A stretch of DNA of 64,000 nucleotides from Acidovorax sp. 69 (GCF_002797445.1 NZ_PGEP01000001.1:2046501-2110500), one strand, 5' to 3'; shown: positions 35,664 through 47,052, counted from the stretch's first letter. Numbers and translations: made by a program. Notes: generated by a model not told the origin, from the sequence alone.

Positions 35664-36611
35664 TCAGCGATGGCGCCCCACACGCAGTGCCGCGCGCGAG
35701 GGCAGGGTGGCCAACAGCACGCTGGCCAGGGCAATGCCAAAAGCGACCAGTTGTATGCCGGTGAGCGATTCGCCCAGAAAGACAACACCCACCAGCGCAG
35801 CGCTCACGGGCAACATGACCGAGAACACGCCGCCCTGCGCCGCTGGCACTGCCTTCAGACCGGTCATCCACAGCCACACGGTCCACATGCAGGCGGCGAG
35901 CGCATAAAACAGCAGCAGTGCCCAGGTGCCCCAGCCGACGGAGGCAAAGTGGAAGTCCAGCGCCAGATAAAGCCCGAAAGGTGTGGTCAGCACAAACCCC
36001 CACAGATTGATGAGCGATGTGATGCGTTTTGGGCCCAGGCTGCCTGTGAGTTTTTTGCCGATCACGGTGTAGGCGGCTTCACAGATCACAGCGCCCACCA
36101 GCAGCCATTGGCCGAGCCAGGCCATGTTTTGAGCGTTTTTGGGGTCTAGCGCCTGATCTGTATGCGCTAAGTGCTCTGGTTTTGATAGTGAAAATAGTGC
36201 AATGCCCACCACGGCGCACACCACGGCGATCCAGGTGCGCGGTGCCACCCGTTCGCGCAGAAAGGCCCAGCCCATCAATGCCACTGCGGCAGGAATGGCC
36301 GCCATCGTCACGCCGGCCGAAACCGCGTCGGTCAGGCTCACGCCATAGATCATGCAGATGGTGAACAGGAAGTTGCCCAGAAACGACTCGAGAAACAGAA
36401 GCCGTTTTGTTTGCGGGGTGAGCGGCGGTTCGTCTGCAGGCTTCTTGAGCCAATGCAGCATGGCCACACCGCCGATGCCAAAGCGCATCCAGGCCAGCAG
36501 GAACACCGGCAGCACGGCTGCCAGAGGCTTGGACAGCGCGACATAGCTGCCCACCAGCGCCATGCTGAGGGCCAGGCACATATAGGCGAAGGGGCGGTTG
36601 GGTTGGGTCAC
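35664..36611 (-). CDS. EamA-family (DMT superfamily) transporter
   Basis: 315 residues from a GTG at 36611 (MTQPNRPFAYMCLAL when read as Met), chosen because homologous proteins begin with a short polar stretch before the first helix; an ATG at 36581 is the alternative. Ten hydrophobic segments form two EamA repeats (SMALVGSYVALSKPLAAVLPVFLLAWMRFG and LLLFYALAACMWTVWLW). Residues encoded at 36143-36190 (SLSKPEHLAHTDQALDPKNAQ) come from a dispersed repeat read in frame. The substrate is unknown. Confidence 0.85.
   Translation of the reverse strand: MTQPNRPFAYMCLALSMALVGSYVALSKPLAAVLPVFLLAWMRFGIGGVAMLHWLKKPADEPPLTPQTKRLLFLESFLGNFLFTICMIYGVSLTDAVSAGVTMAAIPAAVALMGWAFLRERVAPRTWIAVVCAVVGIALFSLSKPEHLAHTDQALDPKNAQNMAWLGQWLLVGAVICEAAYTVIGKKLTGSLGPKRITSLINLWGFVLTTPFGLYLALDFHFASVGWGTWALLLFYALAACMWTVWLWMTGLKAVPAAQGGVFSVMLPVSAALVGVVFLGESLTGIQLVAFGIALASVLLATLPSRAALRVGRHR
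36143..36190. repeat. Dispersed AGCGCT-type repeat inside the EamA gene
   Basis: TAGCGC (36146-36151) and GCGCTA (36163-36168) arms, with a following TTTTGATAG end like that of the intergenic copies. It is read in frame in a cytoplasmic loop of the transporter. Confidence 0.55.
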
Positions 36612-36650
36612 TAGACTGGGGCGCTGTTCAACAAAAAATGAGTGCGCATC

Positions 36651-37166
36651 ATGCCCGACGAATCCGTGCCCGACCTGCCGCTCCGCTGTGTTTTTGTCTA
36701 TGGCACCTTGCGCAGCGGAGGGAGCAACGACATCACGCGCCTGCAACCCCCGCCACGTTGTGTGGGGACAGCGCAGGTGGCTGGGGTGCTCTATCACCTG
36801 GGCGCCTATCCGGGCATGGTGCTGGGCGGAAATCAGTGGGTGCAGGGCGAGGTGTATGCCATCGAGCCCGCGCTGGAGGCTGTCCTGGACGCCATCGAGG
36901 GTCTGGGGGAGGACGCGAGTGACGAGTACATCCGGCGCGAAGTGTCCGTGCAGGTGCAGGGGCGTGCGGTGTTGTGCCTGCTGTACGAAATCAACCCCCG
37001 GTATGTGGTGTCCGTGCCTGTGATCGAGCGTGGCGATTGGTTCGCGGTGATGAATCGGCGACAAGCAAAATCCCATAATGTGAAAGTTGAATTTCTTAAT
37101 GTGGTGTGCGATAGATGCTGCATTGCCGCATTTTTTCTCGATATGAGAAATCAATTTCTGTATTGA
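36651..37166 (+). CDS. Gamma-glutamylcyclotransferase family protein
   Basis: 171 residues from the ATG at 36651 (MPDESVPDLPLRCVFVYGTLRSGGSND). The YGTLR motif and the downstream Glu (DAIEGLGEDASDEYIRREVSVQV) are the GGCT-fold signature; family members release 5-oxoproline from gamma-glutamyl compounds. The last about 30 residues (NVKVEFLNVVCDRCCIAAFFLDMRNQFLY) fall in very AT-rich DNA and do not resemble the family, so the original stop may have been lost. A GTG at 36642 is an alternative start. Confidence 0.78.
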   Translation: MPDESVPDLPLRCVFVYGTLRSGGSNDITRLQPPPRCVGTAQVAGVLYHLGAYPGMVLGGNQWVQGEVYAIEPALEAVLDAIEGLGEDASDEYIRREVSVQVQGRAVLCLLYEINPRYVVSVPVIERGDWFAVMNRRQAKSHNVKVEFLNVVCDRCCIAAFFLDMRNQFLY

Positions 37167-37211
37167 GAAATCTCGTGTTTAAGTTGTTGTTCTATAAGGA
37201 GAAAATTTATC

Positions 37212-37253
37212 TCTTCTATAAGACATAAGAGCTTGCGCAGGTCTTATAGAAGA
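37212..37253. promoter_or_regulatory. 13-bp perfect inverted repeat upstream of aceA
   Basis: TCTTCTATAAGAC (37212-37224) and GTCTTATAGAAGA (37241-37253), separated by 16 bases, about 65 bases before the aceA ATG. A third copy of the half-site (TTCTATAAGG) occurs at 37190-37199. This is an evident operator array in an AT-rich promoter for regulating the glyoxylate shunt; the regulator is not identified. Confidence 0.75.
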
Positions 37254-37319
37254 CTTAAAGTTGTCCTCAAGGGCGGCACAAGCAGCCCGGCGTTTTCAAC
37301 CAACCTCTGGAGTGATCTC

Positions 37320-38651
37320 ATGCCCCAATCCCTCAACGAACAACTGAGCCGCGAACAGCAAATTGCCGCCCTGGAAAAAGACTGGGCCCAGAACCCCCGC
37401 TGGAAGGGTGTGAAGCGCGGTTACTCTGCTGCCGACGTGGTGCGCCTGCGCGGCTCGCTGCCGATTGAGCACACGCTGGCCAAGCGCGGCGCTGAGAAGC
37501 TGTGGGACAAGATCAATGGCGGCGCCAAAAAGGGTTACGTCAACGCCTTTGGCGCCATTTCTGCGGGCCAAGCCATGCAGCAAGCCAAGGCCGGCCTGGA
37601 AGCCGTGTACCTGTCGGGCTGGCAAGTCGCCGCTGACGGCAACACATCCGAAACCATGTACCCCGACCAGTCGCTGTACGCCTACGACTCGGTGCCCACC
37701 ATGGTGCGCCGCATCAACAACACCTTCAAGCGCGCTGACGAAATCCAGTGGGGCCGTGGCATCAACCCCGGCGACAAGGAATTCATCGACTACTTCCTGC
37801 CCATCGTGGCCGACGCCGAAGCCGGCTTCGGCGGCGTGCTGAACGCCTTCGAACTCATGAAGAACATGATCCAGTCGGGCGCTGCAGGCGTTCACTTCGA
37901 AGACCAACTGGCTGCCGTGAAGAAGTGTGGCCACATGGGTGGCAAGGTGCTGGTGCCTACGCAGGAAGCCTGCGAAAAGCTGATCTCCGCACGTTTTGCG
38001 GCCGACGTCATGGGCGTGTCCACCATCGTGCTGGCCCGTACCGATGCCGAAGCCGCCAACCTGATCACCTCTGACCACGATGCCAACGACAAGCCTTTCC
38101 TGACCGGCGAGCGCACCCAAGAAGGCTTCTACCGCGTCAAGAACGGTCTGGAACAAGCCATCAGCCGCGGCGTGGCCTACGCCCCTTACGCCGACCTGGT
38201 GTGGTGCGAAACCGGCGTGCCAGACATCGGCTTTGCCCGTGAATTTGCACAAGCCGTGCACGCTGCCTGCCCCGGCAAGCTGCTGTCGTACAACTGCTCG
38301 CCATCGTTCAACTGGAAGAAGAACCTCAACGACAAGCAGATCGCGTCGTTCCAGGAAGACCTGTCGGCCCTGGGCTACAAGTACCAGTTCATCACGCTGG
38401 CCGGCATCCACATCAACTGGTTCAACACGTTCCAGTTCGCCCATGCATACGCCAACGGCGAAGGCATGAAGCACTACGTGAACATGGTGCAAGAGCCCGA
38501 ATTCGCGGCACGTGACAAGGGCTACACGTTTGTATCGCACCAGCAAGAAGTGGGCGCAGGCTACTTCGACGATGTGACCACGGTGATCCAGGGTGGTTCG
38601 TCTTCTGTGAAGGCCCTGACGGGTTCGACCGAAGAAGAGCAGTTCCACTGA
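37320..38651 (+). CDS. aceA: Isocitrate lyase
   Basis: 443 residues from the ATG at 37320, preceded by GGAG. It splits isocitrate into succinate and glyoxylate in the glyoxylate shunt. Catalytic features: [15 protein letters not shown] with the active-site Cys, the [44 protein letters not shown] core and the His-rich [11 protein letters not shown] loop. It ends STEEEQFH. It has its own terminator and a strong operator-like promoter, so it is a single-gene unit. Confidence 0.98.
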   Translation: MPQSLNEQLSREQQIAALEKDWAQNPRWKGVKRGYSAADVVRLRGSLPIEHTLAKRGAEKLWDKINGGAKKGYVNAFGAISAGQAMQQAKAGLEAVYLSGWQVAADGNTSETMYPDQSLYAYDSVPTMVRRINNTFKRADEIQWGRGINPGDKEFIDYFLPIVADAEAGFGGVLNAFELMKNMIQSGAAGVHFEDQLAAVKKCGHMGGKVLVPTQEACEKLISARFAADVMGVSTIVLARTDAEAANLITSDHDANDKPFLTGERTQEGFYRVKNGLEQAISRGVAYAPYADLVWCETGVPDIGFAREFAQAVHAACPGKLLSYNCSPSFNWKKNLNDKQIASFQEDLSALGYKYQFITLAGIHINWFNTFQFAHAYANGEGMKHYVNMVQEPEFAARDKGYTFVSHQQEVGAGYFDDVTTVIQGGSSSVKALTGSTEEEQFH

Positions 38652-38700
38652 TCTGCGTGACTTTTGCGCCCCTTGGATGTGGCGCAAAATCCACCGCGCA

Positions 38701-38732
38701 AAAGCCCGAAGCCCTCGCTTCGGGCTTTTTTG
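38701..38732 (+). terminator. Terminator after aceA
   Basis: AAAAGCCCGAAGC (38701-38713) / GCTTCGGGCTTTTTT (38718-38732): stem with loop CCTC and a T-run. It lies 50 bases after the aceA stop and ends directly upstream of the thrS promoter. Confidence 0.9.
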
Positions 38733-38794
38733 TTGGCGGCAGGGTTAAAATGCGAACAAATTCACTGCACAAGAGCGAGAAAGGCAATCTGGTT

Positions 38795-38836
38795 ATGACA
38801 CCGCGAACTACATCGGAGATGTTGACCAGCCGCTGA
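38795..38836 (+). CDS. Candidate threonine leader peptide of the thrS operon
   Basis: A 13-codon frame, MTPRTTSEMLTSR, from ATG 38795 to TGA 38834-38836, with an AAAGG about 10 bases upstream. Four of its 13 codons are for threonine (ACA, ACT, ACA, ACC), two of them tandem at codons 5-6. It precedes a set of alternative RNA pairings and an intrinsic terminator before thrS, the layout of amino-acid attenuation. Threonine starvation would stall the ribosome over segment 38802-38808. I infer function from structure; the peptide itself is predicted, not known. Confidence 0.7.
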   Translation: MTPRTTSEMLTSR

Positions 38837-38907
38837 GGCTGGATGTTCGCGCCTGCACGAGATTGCATACCTCTTCCAGAAAGCGCGGACCCGTTCCGCG
38901 CTTTTTT
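38802..38907 (+). promoter_or_regulatory. Transcription attenuator of the thrS-infC-rpmI-rplT-pheST operon
   Basis: Segments: 1, CGCGAAC (38802-38808); 2, GTTCGCGC (38845-38852); 3, GCGCGGAC (38883-38890); 4, TCCGCGC (38895-38901). 1 pairs with 2; 2 pairs with 3 (eight pairs, one G-T); 3 pairs with 4 in a 9-bp terminator (AAGCGCGGA / TCCGCGCTT) followed by TTTTTT. The 2:3 and 3:4 pairings exclude each other. A pause-type hairpin CCAGCC / GGCTGG (38826-38842) lies at the leader stop codon. Together with the Thr-rich leader this fits threonine-tRNA sensing, with stalling favouring read-through into thrS. Confidence 0.75.
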
Positions 38908-38969
38908 GTTTCTGGGCCTGGCGCGTGCCCGCACCCCATTGCACTGATTGAAAAGAAAGAGTTACTCCC

Positions 38970-40889
<1,920 letters not shown>

Positions 40890-40975
40890 TTTTTGTTGAA
40901 AAAATGCTTTGGCGCATGTCAGTTGTGCGGTTGTAGCTACAAAGTTTGTAGTAATTTGATTGAAGGAAGATAGCC

Positions 40976-41575
40976 ATCGCTACTGAATTTCGTGATCGTC
41001 GCCACCGTGAAGAGCGCAAGCACCGCCTGAACCGTGAAATCATGGCCCCGGAAGTTCGACTTTCCGGTCCTGAGAACGAGCCTTTGGGCGTTGTCAGCCT
41101 GATGGAGGCCTTGCGCATGGCGGGTGAGTTGGATGTGGACTTGGTGGAAATCGCCGCTACGGCGAATCCTCCGGTGTGTCGTCTCATGGACTACGGCAAG
41201 TTCAAGTACCAAGAGCAAAAGCGTGCGGCTGAAGCCAAGGCCAAGCAAACGGTCATCGAGATCAAGGAAGTCAAGTTCCGTCCCGGTACGGACGATGGCG
41301 ACTACAACATCAAGATGCGCAACATCCGCCGCTTTCTGGCGGATGGTGACAAGTGCAAGATCACGCTGCGGTTCCGCGGGCGTGAAATTACGCACCAGGA
41401 GCTGGGTTTGGCGCTGCTCAACCGCATTCGCGATGAGTTGGCCGATTCGATCCTCATTGAGCAGTTTCCCAAGCTGGAAGGTCGTCAGATGATCATGATG
41501 ATCGCCCCAGGCAAGAAAAAGCCTTCTGCCAAACCTGTTGCGGAGGTAGCACCTGCGCCAGGTGCTGCTGCTTAA
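40976..41575 (+). CDS. infC: Translation initiation factor IF-3 with an AUC start codon
   Basis: 199 residues when begun at ATC 40976, which lies six bases after AAGGAAG. Beginning at the later ATG 41042 would lose the conserved N-terminus [23 protein letters not shown]-3 binds 30S, checks the start codon and disfavours AUU, AUC and AUA, so infC autoregulates through its own rare start; the same is true in E. coli with AUU. The N-terminal domain [22 protein letters not shown] and C-terminal domain [20 protein letters not shown] are normal. A Pro/Ala tail follows. Confidence 0.93.
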   Translation: MATEFRDRRHREERKHRLNREIMAPEVRLSGPENEPLGVVSLMEALRMAGELDVDLVEIAATANPPVCRLMDYGKFKYQEQKRAAEAKAKQTVIEIKEVKFRPGTDDGDYNIKMRNIRRFLADGDKCKITLRFRGREITHQELGLALLNRIRDELADSILIEQFPKLEGRQMIMMIAPGKKKPSAKPVAEVAPAPGAAA

Positions 41576-41755
41576 GTCGGTAGGTAGTCTGTTGAGAATT
41601 TGAGTGTTGCGCCTGTATGGGCGCGGCGGTCAGAGGTGCTGCTTTTGCGGCACCGAACGAGAGGTGAAAGCCTGTCGATAAAAGTGGCTCGGGGCCAACA
41701 AGTTTGCAGATCGGTTTGCAAACGCCTCACGAGCACAAAGAAAAGGAGCATTCAC
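41576..41755 (+). promoter_or_regulatory. Leader between infC and rpmI
   Basis: 180 bases containing a hairpin GTTTGCA / TGCAAAC (41702-41708 and 41717-41723, eight-base loop). In E. coli the rpmI-rplT pair is translationally controlled by L20 binding a structured leader in this position, so a similar role is likely, but the structure here is not homologous by sequence. Confidence 0.45.
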
Positions 41756-41959
41756 ATGCCCAAAATGAAGACCAAGAGCAGCGCGAAAAAGCGTTTCCGC
41801 GTTCGTCCCGGTGGCACCGTCAAGCGCGGTCAAGCCTTCAAACGTCACATCTTGACCAAGAAGACCACCAAGAACAAGCGTCACCTGCGTGGTGCAGTCG
41901 CTGTGCACGAGACCAATATGGCCTCGATTTCACAGATGCTGCCCGGTATGGGCGTTTAA
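41756..41959 (+). CDS. rpmI: 50S ribosomal protein L35
   Basis: 67 residues from the ATG at 41756, with AAGGAG nine bases upstream. [46 protein letters not shown] is the L35 signature. It is a basic protein of the large subunit, between infC and rplT in the usual order, starting 26 bases before rplT. Confidence 0.97.
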   Translation: MPKMKTKSSAKKRFRVRPGGTVKRGQAFKRHILTKKTTKNKRHLRGAVAVHETNMASISQMLPGMGV

Positions 41960-41985
41960 TTTACTGACGAACAAGGAGAAATAAC

Positions 41986-42345
41986 ATGCCTCGCGTCAAA
42001 CGTGGTGTAACGGCCCGTGCCCGTCACAAGAAAGTTCTAGCCCTTGCAAAGGGTTTCCGTGGTCGCCGCGGTAACGTCTACCGTATCGCCAAGCAGGCGG
42101 TAATGAAGGCTGGGCAATATGCCTACCGTGACCGCCGCACCAAGAAGCGCGTGTTCCGCCAGTTGTGGATTGCCCGTATCAACGCCGCTGCCCGTGAACT
42201 GGGCCTGACCTACAGCCAGTTCGCCAACGGCCTGAAGAAGGCATCTATCGAGATCGACCGCAAGATGCTGGCCGACCTCGCAGTGCACGACAAGGCTGCC
42301 TTTGGCAGCATCGTGGAGCAAGTCAAGGCCAAGCTGGCTGCTTGA
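41986..42345 (+). CDS. rplT: 50S ribosomal protein L20
   Basis: 119 residues, normal for L20: [59 protein letters not shown] in the basic N-terminal part. The globular part binds 23S rRNA early in assembly, and in E. coli also the rpmI leader, repressing rpmI and rplT. GGAG lies upstream of the ATG at 41986. Confidence 0.98.
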   Translation: MPRVKRGVTARARHKKVLALAKGFRGRRGNVYRIAKQAVMKAGQYAYRDRRTKKRVFRQLWIARINAAARELGLTYSQFANGLKKASIEIDRKMLADLAVHDKAAFGSIVEQVKAKLAA

Positions 42346-42393
42346 GTTCACGATGAGTGGCTATCTTTGTGATAGCTGCTTGCGCAATAACAG

Positions 42394-42436
42394 CAAGGGC
42401 TAGGGCTTGAAAAGGCACTAGCCCTTGTTTATTTTC
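42394..42436 (+). terminator. Hairpin between rplT and pheS
   Basis: CAAGGGCTAG (42394-42403) / CTAGCCCTTG (42418-42427), a perfect 10-bp stem followed by TTTATTTTC. It occupies the place of the E. coli pheST attenuator. No Phe-codon leader is present, so a partial terminator or a repeat-derived structure is more likely. The left flank (TAGCTGCTTGCGCAATA) resembles the dispersed palindrome family. Confidence 0.6.
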
Positions 42437-42446
42437 AAGAGTCGAT

Positions 42447-43499
42447 ATGAACGAGTTGGATTCCCTGGTCGAGAGCGCGACGAAACTGTTTGCGCAAAGC
42501 GCAACCCCCGCAGATCTGGAAAATGCCAAGGCGCAGTTTCTGGGCAAGTCGGGTCGCGTGACCGAACTCATGAAGGGCATGGCGCAGCTTTCCGTCGAGG
42601 AAAAAAAGTCTCGTGGCGCGGCCATCAATGTAGCCAAGCAGGCCATTGAAGCCGCCTTGACTGCGCGCCGCCAGGCCTTGGCCGATGCTGAGCTGCAGGT
42701 CCAACTCAAGGCTGAGGCATTGGACGTGAGCCTGCCGGGCCGTCAGCGTGGACAAGGGGGCTTGCACCCCGTGTCGCTGACGCTCGAACGCATTCAGGGT
42801 ATTTTCGGTTCGATGGGCTTTGACGTGGCCGAGGGCCCTGAGATTGAAACCGACTGGTTCAACTTCACTGCACTGAACACGCCGGAAGATCACCCCGCGC
42901 GTTCCATGCACGACACCTTCTACGTGGAAGGCGGCACGCCCGAGGCGCCCAACCTGCTGCGCACGCACACCAGCCCCATGCAGATCCGTCACGCGGTGCA
43001 GCACGTCAAAAAGCACCGTGCAATGCTCGATGCAGGCCAGTCCATGCCCGAGATCCGTGTCATTGCGCCGGGTCGCACCTACCGAGTGGACAGCGATGCG
43101 ACGCATTCGCCGATGTTCCATCAATGTGAAGGCCTGTGGGTGGGTGAGAACGTGAGCTTCAAGGACCTGAAGGTCATCTTCACTGCCTTCTGCCGCACCT
43201 TCTTTGAAAGTGACGACCTGGTGCTGCGTTTTCGGCCGAGCTTTTTCCCCTTCACCGAACCGAGCGCCGAAATTGACATCCAGTTCCAGACCGGGCCTCT
43301 GGCGGGGCGTTGGTTGGAAGTGGCCGGTTCAGGCCAGGTGCACCCGAACGTGGTGCGCAATATGGGACTCGATCCTGAGAAGTACATCGGTTTTGCTTTT
43401 GGCATGGGGCCGGATCGCCTGACCATGCTGCGCTATGGGGTCAACGACCTGCGCCTGTTCTTTGACGGCGACATCCGTTTTCTGTCGCAGTTCCAGTAA
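42447..43499 (+). CDS. pheS: Phenylalanyl-tRNA synthetase alpha subunit
   Basis: 350 residues. The catalytic subunit of the alpha2beta2 class II synthetase. The N-terminal coiled coil (about 1-85) is followed by class II motifs: [53 protein letters not shown], and the C-terminal [22 protein letters not shown]. It is read after the rplT hairpin and is followed 72 bases on by pheT. Confidence 0.98.
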   Translation: MNELDSLVESATKLFAQSATPADLENAKAQFLGKSGRVTELMKGMAQLSVEEKKSRGAAINVAKQAIEAALTARRQALADAELQVQLKAEALDVSLPGRQRGQGGLHPVSLTLERIQGIFGSMGFDVAEGPEIETDWFNFTALNTPEDHPARSMHDTFYVEGGTPEAPNLLRTHTSPMQIRHAVQHVKKHRAMLDAGQSMPEIRVIAPGRTYRVDSDATHSPMFHQCEGLWVGENVSFKDLKVIFTAFCRTFFESDDLVLRFRPSFFPFTEPSAEIDIQFQTGPLAGRWLEVAGSGQVHPNVVRNMGLDPEKYIGFAFGMGPDRLTMLRYGVNDLRLFFDGDIRFLSQFQ

Positions 43500-43571
43500 A
43501 GCCTGCCGATTTCGCGCCGCGCGCGTGCCTGGTGGCCGCGCTCCGCACCTTCCGAACAAGAGTGTCCGACT

Positions 43572-46019
43572 ATGCAATTTCCTGAATCCTGGTTGCGCGA
43601 ATTCTGCAACCCTCCTTTGACGACGGCCGAGCTGGCCGAAACGCTGACCATGGCTGGCTTGGAAGTGGAAGAGTTGCGCCCCGTGGCGCCGCCTTTCACC
43701 AAGATCGTCGTGGGCGAGATCAAAGAGGCTGTGCAGCACCCCGATGCGGACCGCCTGCGCGTTTGCCAGGTGGATGTGGGGCAGGGCGCCCTGCTGAACA
43801 TCGTCTGCGGTGCGCCGAACGCGCGCGTGGGCATCAAGGTGCCTTGCGCATTGGTGGGTGCTGAGCTGCCGCCCGGCGATGATGGCAAGCCCTTCCTGAT
43901 CAAGGTGGGTAAGCTGCGTGGCGTGGAAAGCCAGGGCATGCTGTGCTCGGCGCGCGAACTCAAGCTGTCTGAAGACCATGGCGGTTTGCTGGAGCTGGAC
44001 GCCGCTGCTCGCTTGGGTCAGGACATTCGCGAGCATCTGAACCTGGACGACACGCTGTTCACGCTGAAGCTCACGCCCAACCTGGCGCACTGCCTGAGCG
44101 TGTTCGGCATTGCACGTGAAGTCTCGGCATTGACCGGTGTGCCGCTGACCCAGCCCACCTTTCCGGTGGTGACATCTTCGGTGCCGGACACGCTGGCTGT
44201 GAAGGTGAGTGCCCCTGACCTGTGCGGCCGTTTCTCCGGCCGTGTGGTGCGCAACGTGAACACGCGCGCAGCCACTCCGCAATGGATGTTGGACCGCCTG
44301 GCCCGCTGTGGCCAGCGTGGCGTGTCGCCGCTGGTGGACATCTCCAACTACGTGATGTTTGAGCTGGGCCGCCCATCGCACATCTTCGACTTGGACAAGA
44401 TCCACGGGGGCCTGGATGTTCGCTGGGGTCAGCCCGGCGAGCAGCTCAAATTGCTCAACGGCAACACCATCACGGTGGACGACAAGGTCGGTGTGATCTC
44501 TGATGCGCAGCAGGTTGAATCGCTCGCCGGCATCATGGGCGGCGATGCCACCGCCGTGTCTGATGACACAAAGCACATCTATATCGAGGCCGCTTTCTGG
44601 TGGCCCAAGTCCGTGGCAGGACGCTCGCGCCGCTACAACTTCTCGACCGACGCCGGCCACCGCTTCGAGCGCGGCGTGGACCCGGAACTGACGGTGGAAC
44701 ACATCGAACGCATCACCCAACTGGTGATCGACATCTGCGGCACGCCCGAGACGGCCTGCGGCCCGATGGACGACCAGCGCGTGAACCTGCCTGCACCCCT
44801 GCCCGTGACGCTCCGCGTGGCGCGCGCTGCCAAGGTCATCGGCATGCCGCTCACTCAAGCGCAATGTGTCGACGTGCTCAAGCGGCTGGGCCTGCCGCTC
44901 ACCGAGGGGGATGGCACCGTCACGGTGGCTCCACCAGCCTACCGCTTCGACATCACCATTGAAGAAGACCTGATCGAAGAAGTCGCGCGCATGGTGGGCT
45001 ACAACAACCTGCCCACTACACCGCCGCTGGCTCCCATCACGCCCAAACTGGCGCTGGAGGCCACGCGCAGCCCATTTGCCGTGCGTCGCACCCTCGCGGG
45101 ACTGGGCTTTCAGGAAACCATCAACTTCAGTTTTGTAGAAGAGCGCTGGGAGCATGAGTTGGCGGCAAACCCTCAGCCCATCAAGCTGCTCAATCCCATC
45201 GCCAGTCAGATGAGTGTCATGCGCTCAACGCTGTTGGGTTCCTTGCTACAAGTTTTGAAGTTCAATCTGGATCGCAAAGCAGAACGTATTCGCATTTTCG
45301 AGCTGGGCCGTGTGTTTTTGCGCGATGCTGGTGTGCTCAACACCGACACCACTGTGGAAGGCTTTCACCAGCCCATGCGAGTGTCTGGCCTGGCTTATGG
45401 TCCCAATGATGCGTTGCAGTGGGGCCGCAAGGAGCAGTCCATTGACTTCTTTGATGTGAAAGGTGATGTGGAGGCATTGCTGGCACCGTTGCTCGCCACC
45501 TTCGAGCCGGGTACACACCCTGCTATGCATCCAGGACGCTGTGCGCGTGTGTTGGTGAATGGGCGCGCCGTGGGCTTTGTGGGCGAGTTGCATCCGCAGT
45601 GGCGCCAGTCATGGGAGCTGCCCCAGGCCCCGGTGATGTTTGAGCTGGAGCTGGATGCAGTATTGCAGCGTGTGGTGCCGCAGTTCAAATCCGTGGCCAA
45701 GCACCAGGCGGTTGAGCGTGACCTCGCTGTCGTCGTCGTTGAGCGGGTCACGCATGCCGAGATCATGGCGGCCATTGAGCAGGCAGTGCCCGGTGCCATG
45801 CTGCGATCTGCGGTGTTGTTTGACGTGTACCGCCCCAAAGCGTTGCGTGCAGGCGAGGAGGCGCCAGCAGGTGGCTTGGCGCAAGGGGAGAAGAGTCTGG
45901 CCGTGCGTGTGACTTTGGGTAGCGACGACGCTACGCTGACGGAGGCCGAGATCGATGCGGCCGTGCAAGCTGTGGTGACTCAGCTGACCCAGCGTACCGG
46001 CGCAAGGTTGCGTGTTTGA
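43572..46019 (+). CDS. pheT: Phenylalanyl-tRNA synthetase beta subunit
   Basis: 815 residues. B1 (residues 1-40, [35 protein letters not shown]), tRNA-binding OB domain ([26 protein letters not shown]), B3/4 editing domain, B5, the inactive class II core and a C-terminal anticodon-binding domain ending [11 protein letters not shown]. It binds tRNA-Phe and edits tyrosyl-tRNA-Phe. The pheT stop is followed by the ihfA coding region with almost no gap. Confidence 0.98.
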   Translation: MQFPESWLREFCNPPLTTAELAETLTMAGLEVEELRPVAPPFTKIVVGEIKEAVQHPDADRLRVCQVDVGQGALLNIVCGAPNARVGIKVPCALVGAELPPGDDGKPFLIKVGKLRGVESQGMLCSARELKLSEDHGGLLELDAAARLGQDIREHLNLDDTLFTLKLTPNLAHCLSVFGIAREVSALTGVPLTQPTFPVVTSSVPDTLAVKVSAPDLCGRFSGRVVRNVNTRAATPQWMLDRLARCGQRGVSPLVDISNYVMFELGRPSHIFDLDKIHGGLDVRWGQPGEQLKLLNGNTITVDDKVGVISDAQQVESLAGIMGGDATAVSDDTKHIYIEAAFWWPKSVAGRSRRYNFSTDAGHRFERGVDPELTVEHIERITQLVIDICGTPETACGPMDDQRVNLPAPLPVTLRVARAAKVIGMPLTQAQCVDVLKRLGLPLTEGDGTVTVAPPAYRFDITIEEDLIEEVARMVGYNNLPTTPPLAPITPKLALEATRSPFAVRRTLAGLGFQETINFSFVEERWEHELAANPQPIKLLNPIASQMSVMRSTLLGSLLQVLKFNLDRKAERIRIFELGRVFLRDAGVLNTDTTVEGFHQPMRVSGLAYGPNDALQWGRKEQSIDFFDVKGDVEALLAPLLATFEPGTHPAMHPGRCARVLVNGRAVGFVGELHPQWRQSWELPQAPVMFELELDAVLQRVVPQFKSVAKHQAVERDLAVVVVERVTHAEIMAAIEQAVPGAMLRSAVLFDVYRPKALRAGEEAPAGGLAQGEKSLAVRVTLGSDDATLTEAEIDAAVQAVVTQLTQRTGARLRV

Positions 46020-46042
46020 CGATGTTGAAGGGGAGTGATGCC

Positions 46043-46369
46043 GTGATCGAATTTGCCGTCGAAAGCCTGGAAACCCCTGCATTGACCAAGGCGCAGCTGG
46101 CCGATCTGTTGTTTGATCAGATTGGCTTGAACAAGCGCGAGTCCAAAGACATGATTGACGCTTTTTTTGATCTGATTGCGCAAAGTCTTGTCGAGGGCAA
46201 GGATGTCAAGTTGTCGGGCTTTGGCAATTTCCAGATCCGTACCAAGGCACCACGCCCCGGACGAAATCCCCGCACGGGGGAAGCGATTCCGATCAAGGCA
46301 CGCCGTGTGGTGACTTTTCACGCCAGTAGCAAGCTCAAGGAGCAGATTCAGACCACTGCATTGGCGTGA
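46043..46369 (+). CDS. ihfA: Integration host factor alpha subunit
   Basis: 108 residues from the GTG at 46043, which is preceded at seven bases by the perfect ribosome-binding site AAGGGGAG. An ATG at 46022 is an in-frame alternative with no such site, so the GTG is favoured. Conserved parts: [53 protein letters not shown] and the DNA-bending arm with [34 protein letters not shown] bends DNA for recombination and promoter control. It follows pheT as in enterobacteria. Confidence 0.96.
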   Translation: MIEFAVESLETPALTKAQLADLLFDQIGLNKRESKDMIDAFFDLIAQSLVEGKDVKLSGFGNFQIRTKAPRPGRNPRTGEAIPIKARRVVTFHASSKLKEQIQTTALA

Positions 46370-46466
46370 ATTTGTACCGATTTCGTTCTCAAGATGAGGT
46401 TGGCGTCTGGCAGTATCGGCATGTCTGCGGTACGCTAGTCGGCTTTCCGGTTTGAATCCGCATTCC

Positions 46467-46904
46467 ATGGGCAACACCCTTCCTTCCATTCCTGCCAAGC
46501 GATACTTCACGATTGGTGAGGTTGCGGAATTGTGCGGCGTCAAACCCCATGTCTTGCGCTACTGGGAGCAAGAATTCACACAACTGCGCCCCATGAAGCG
46601 GCGTGGAAACCGGCGCTACTACCAGCATCACGAGGTGCTCATGATCCGCCGTATCCGGGACTTGTTGTATGACCAGGGGTTCACCATCAGCGGAGCCCGT
46701 AATCGTCTTCAGGAACTTGTGCATCCGGCACGTGATGAGTCCGTGGTAGGTGCTACAACGATGGAGTCATCGAATGCCGAGTTGCCCAGCATGTTGGTGG
46801 ACGGGGCGCGTGATCTTTCCATCGATCCGAAGAACTTCATGTTGGACTCGAATGCAGTGCGTAGAGAATTATTTGAGATTCGCGCGCTACTTTCTTTGAA
46901 TTGA
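46467..46904 (+). CDS. MerR family transcriptional regulator
   Basis: 145 residues from the ATG at 46467. The winged helix-turn-helix is KRYFTIGEVAELCGVKPHVLRYWEQEFTQLRPMKRRGNRRYYQHHEVLMIRRIRDLLYDQGFTISGARNRL. The short C-terminal part has no Cys-based metal site. Such a MerR-type protein follows ihfA in many proteobacteria (the E. coli arrangement differs); its target is not established. Confidence 0.92.
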   Translation: MGNTLPSIPAKRYFTIGEVAELCGVKPHVLRYWEQEFTQLRPMKRRGNRRYYQHHEVLMIRRIRDLLYDQGFTISGARNRLQELVHPARDESVVGATTMESSNAELPSMLVDGARDLSIDPKNFMLDSNAVRRELFEIRALLSLN

Positions 46905-46933
46905 GTTTTTTCTGCATATAATCTAAGTCTTGT

Positions 46934-47010
46934 CGGCGTGTAGCGCAGCCTGGTAGCGCACTTGCATGGGGTGCAAGGGGTCGCGAGTTCGAATCCCGCC
47001 ACGCCGACCA
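46934..47010 (+). tRNA. tRNA-Pro (anticodon GGG)
   Basis: 77 bases. The acceptor stem is CGGCGTG / CACGCCG with discriminator A and encoded CCA. The anticodon arm is CTTGC-ATGGGGT-GCAAG, giving anticodon GGG (reads CCC and CCU). The T-arm contains GTTCGAATC. D-loop and other stems are normal. A terminator follows at 47020. Confidence 0.95.
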
Positions 47011-47019
47011 TTGATAGCA

Positions 47020-47052
47020 AAAGCCCAGAACCGAAAGGTTCTGGGCTTTTTT
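47020..47052 (+). terminator. Terminator after tRNA-Pro
   Basis: AAAGCCCAGAACC / GGTTCTGGGCTTT around a GAAA tetraloop (47020-47049), followed by further T. Strong intrinsic terminator. Confidence 0.92.

Noticed and set aside
42353..42403. Small reading frame MSGYLCDSCLRNNSKG as a pheST leader peptide
   Set aside because: It lacks Phe codons and a ribosome site, so the classical pheM attenuation cannot work; the hairpin nearby is kept as a terminator-like feature only.
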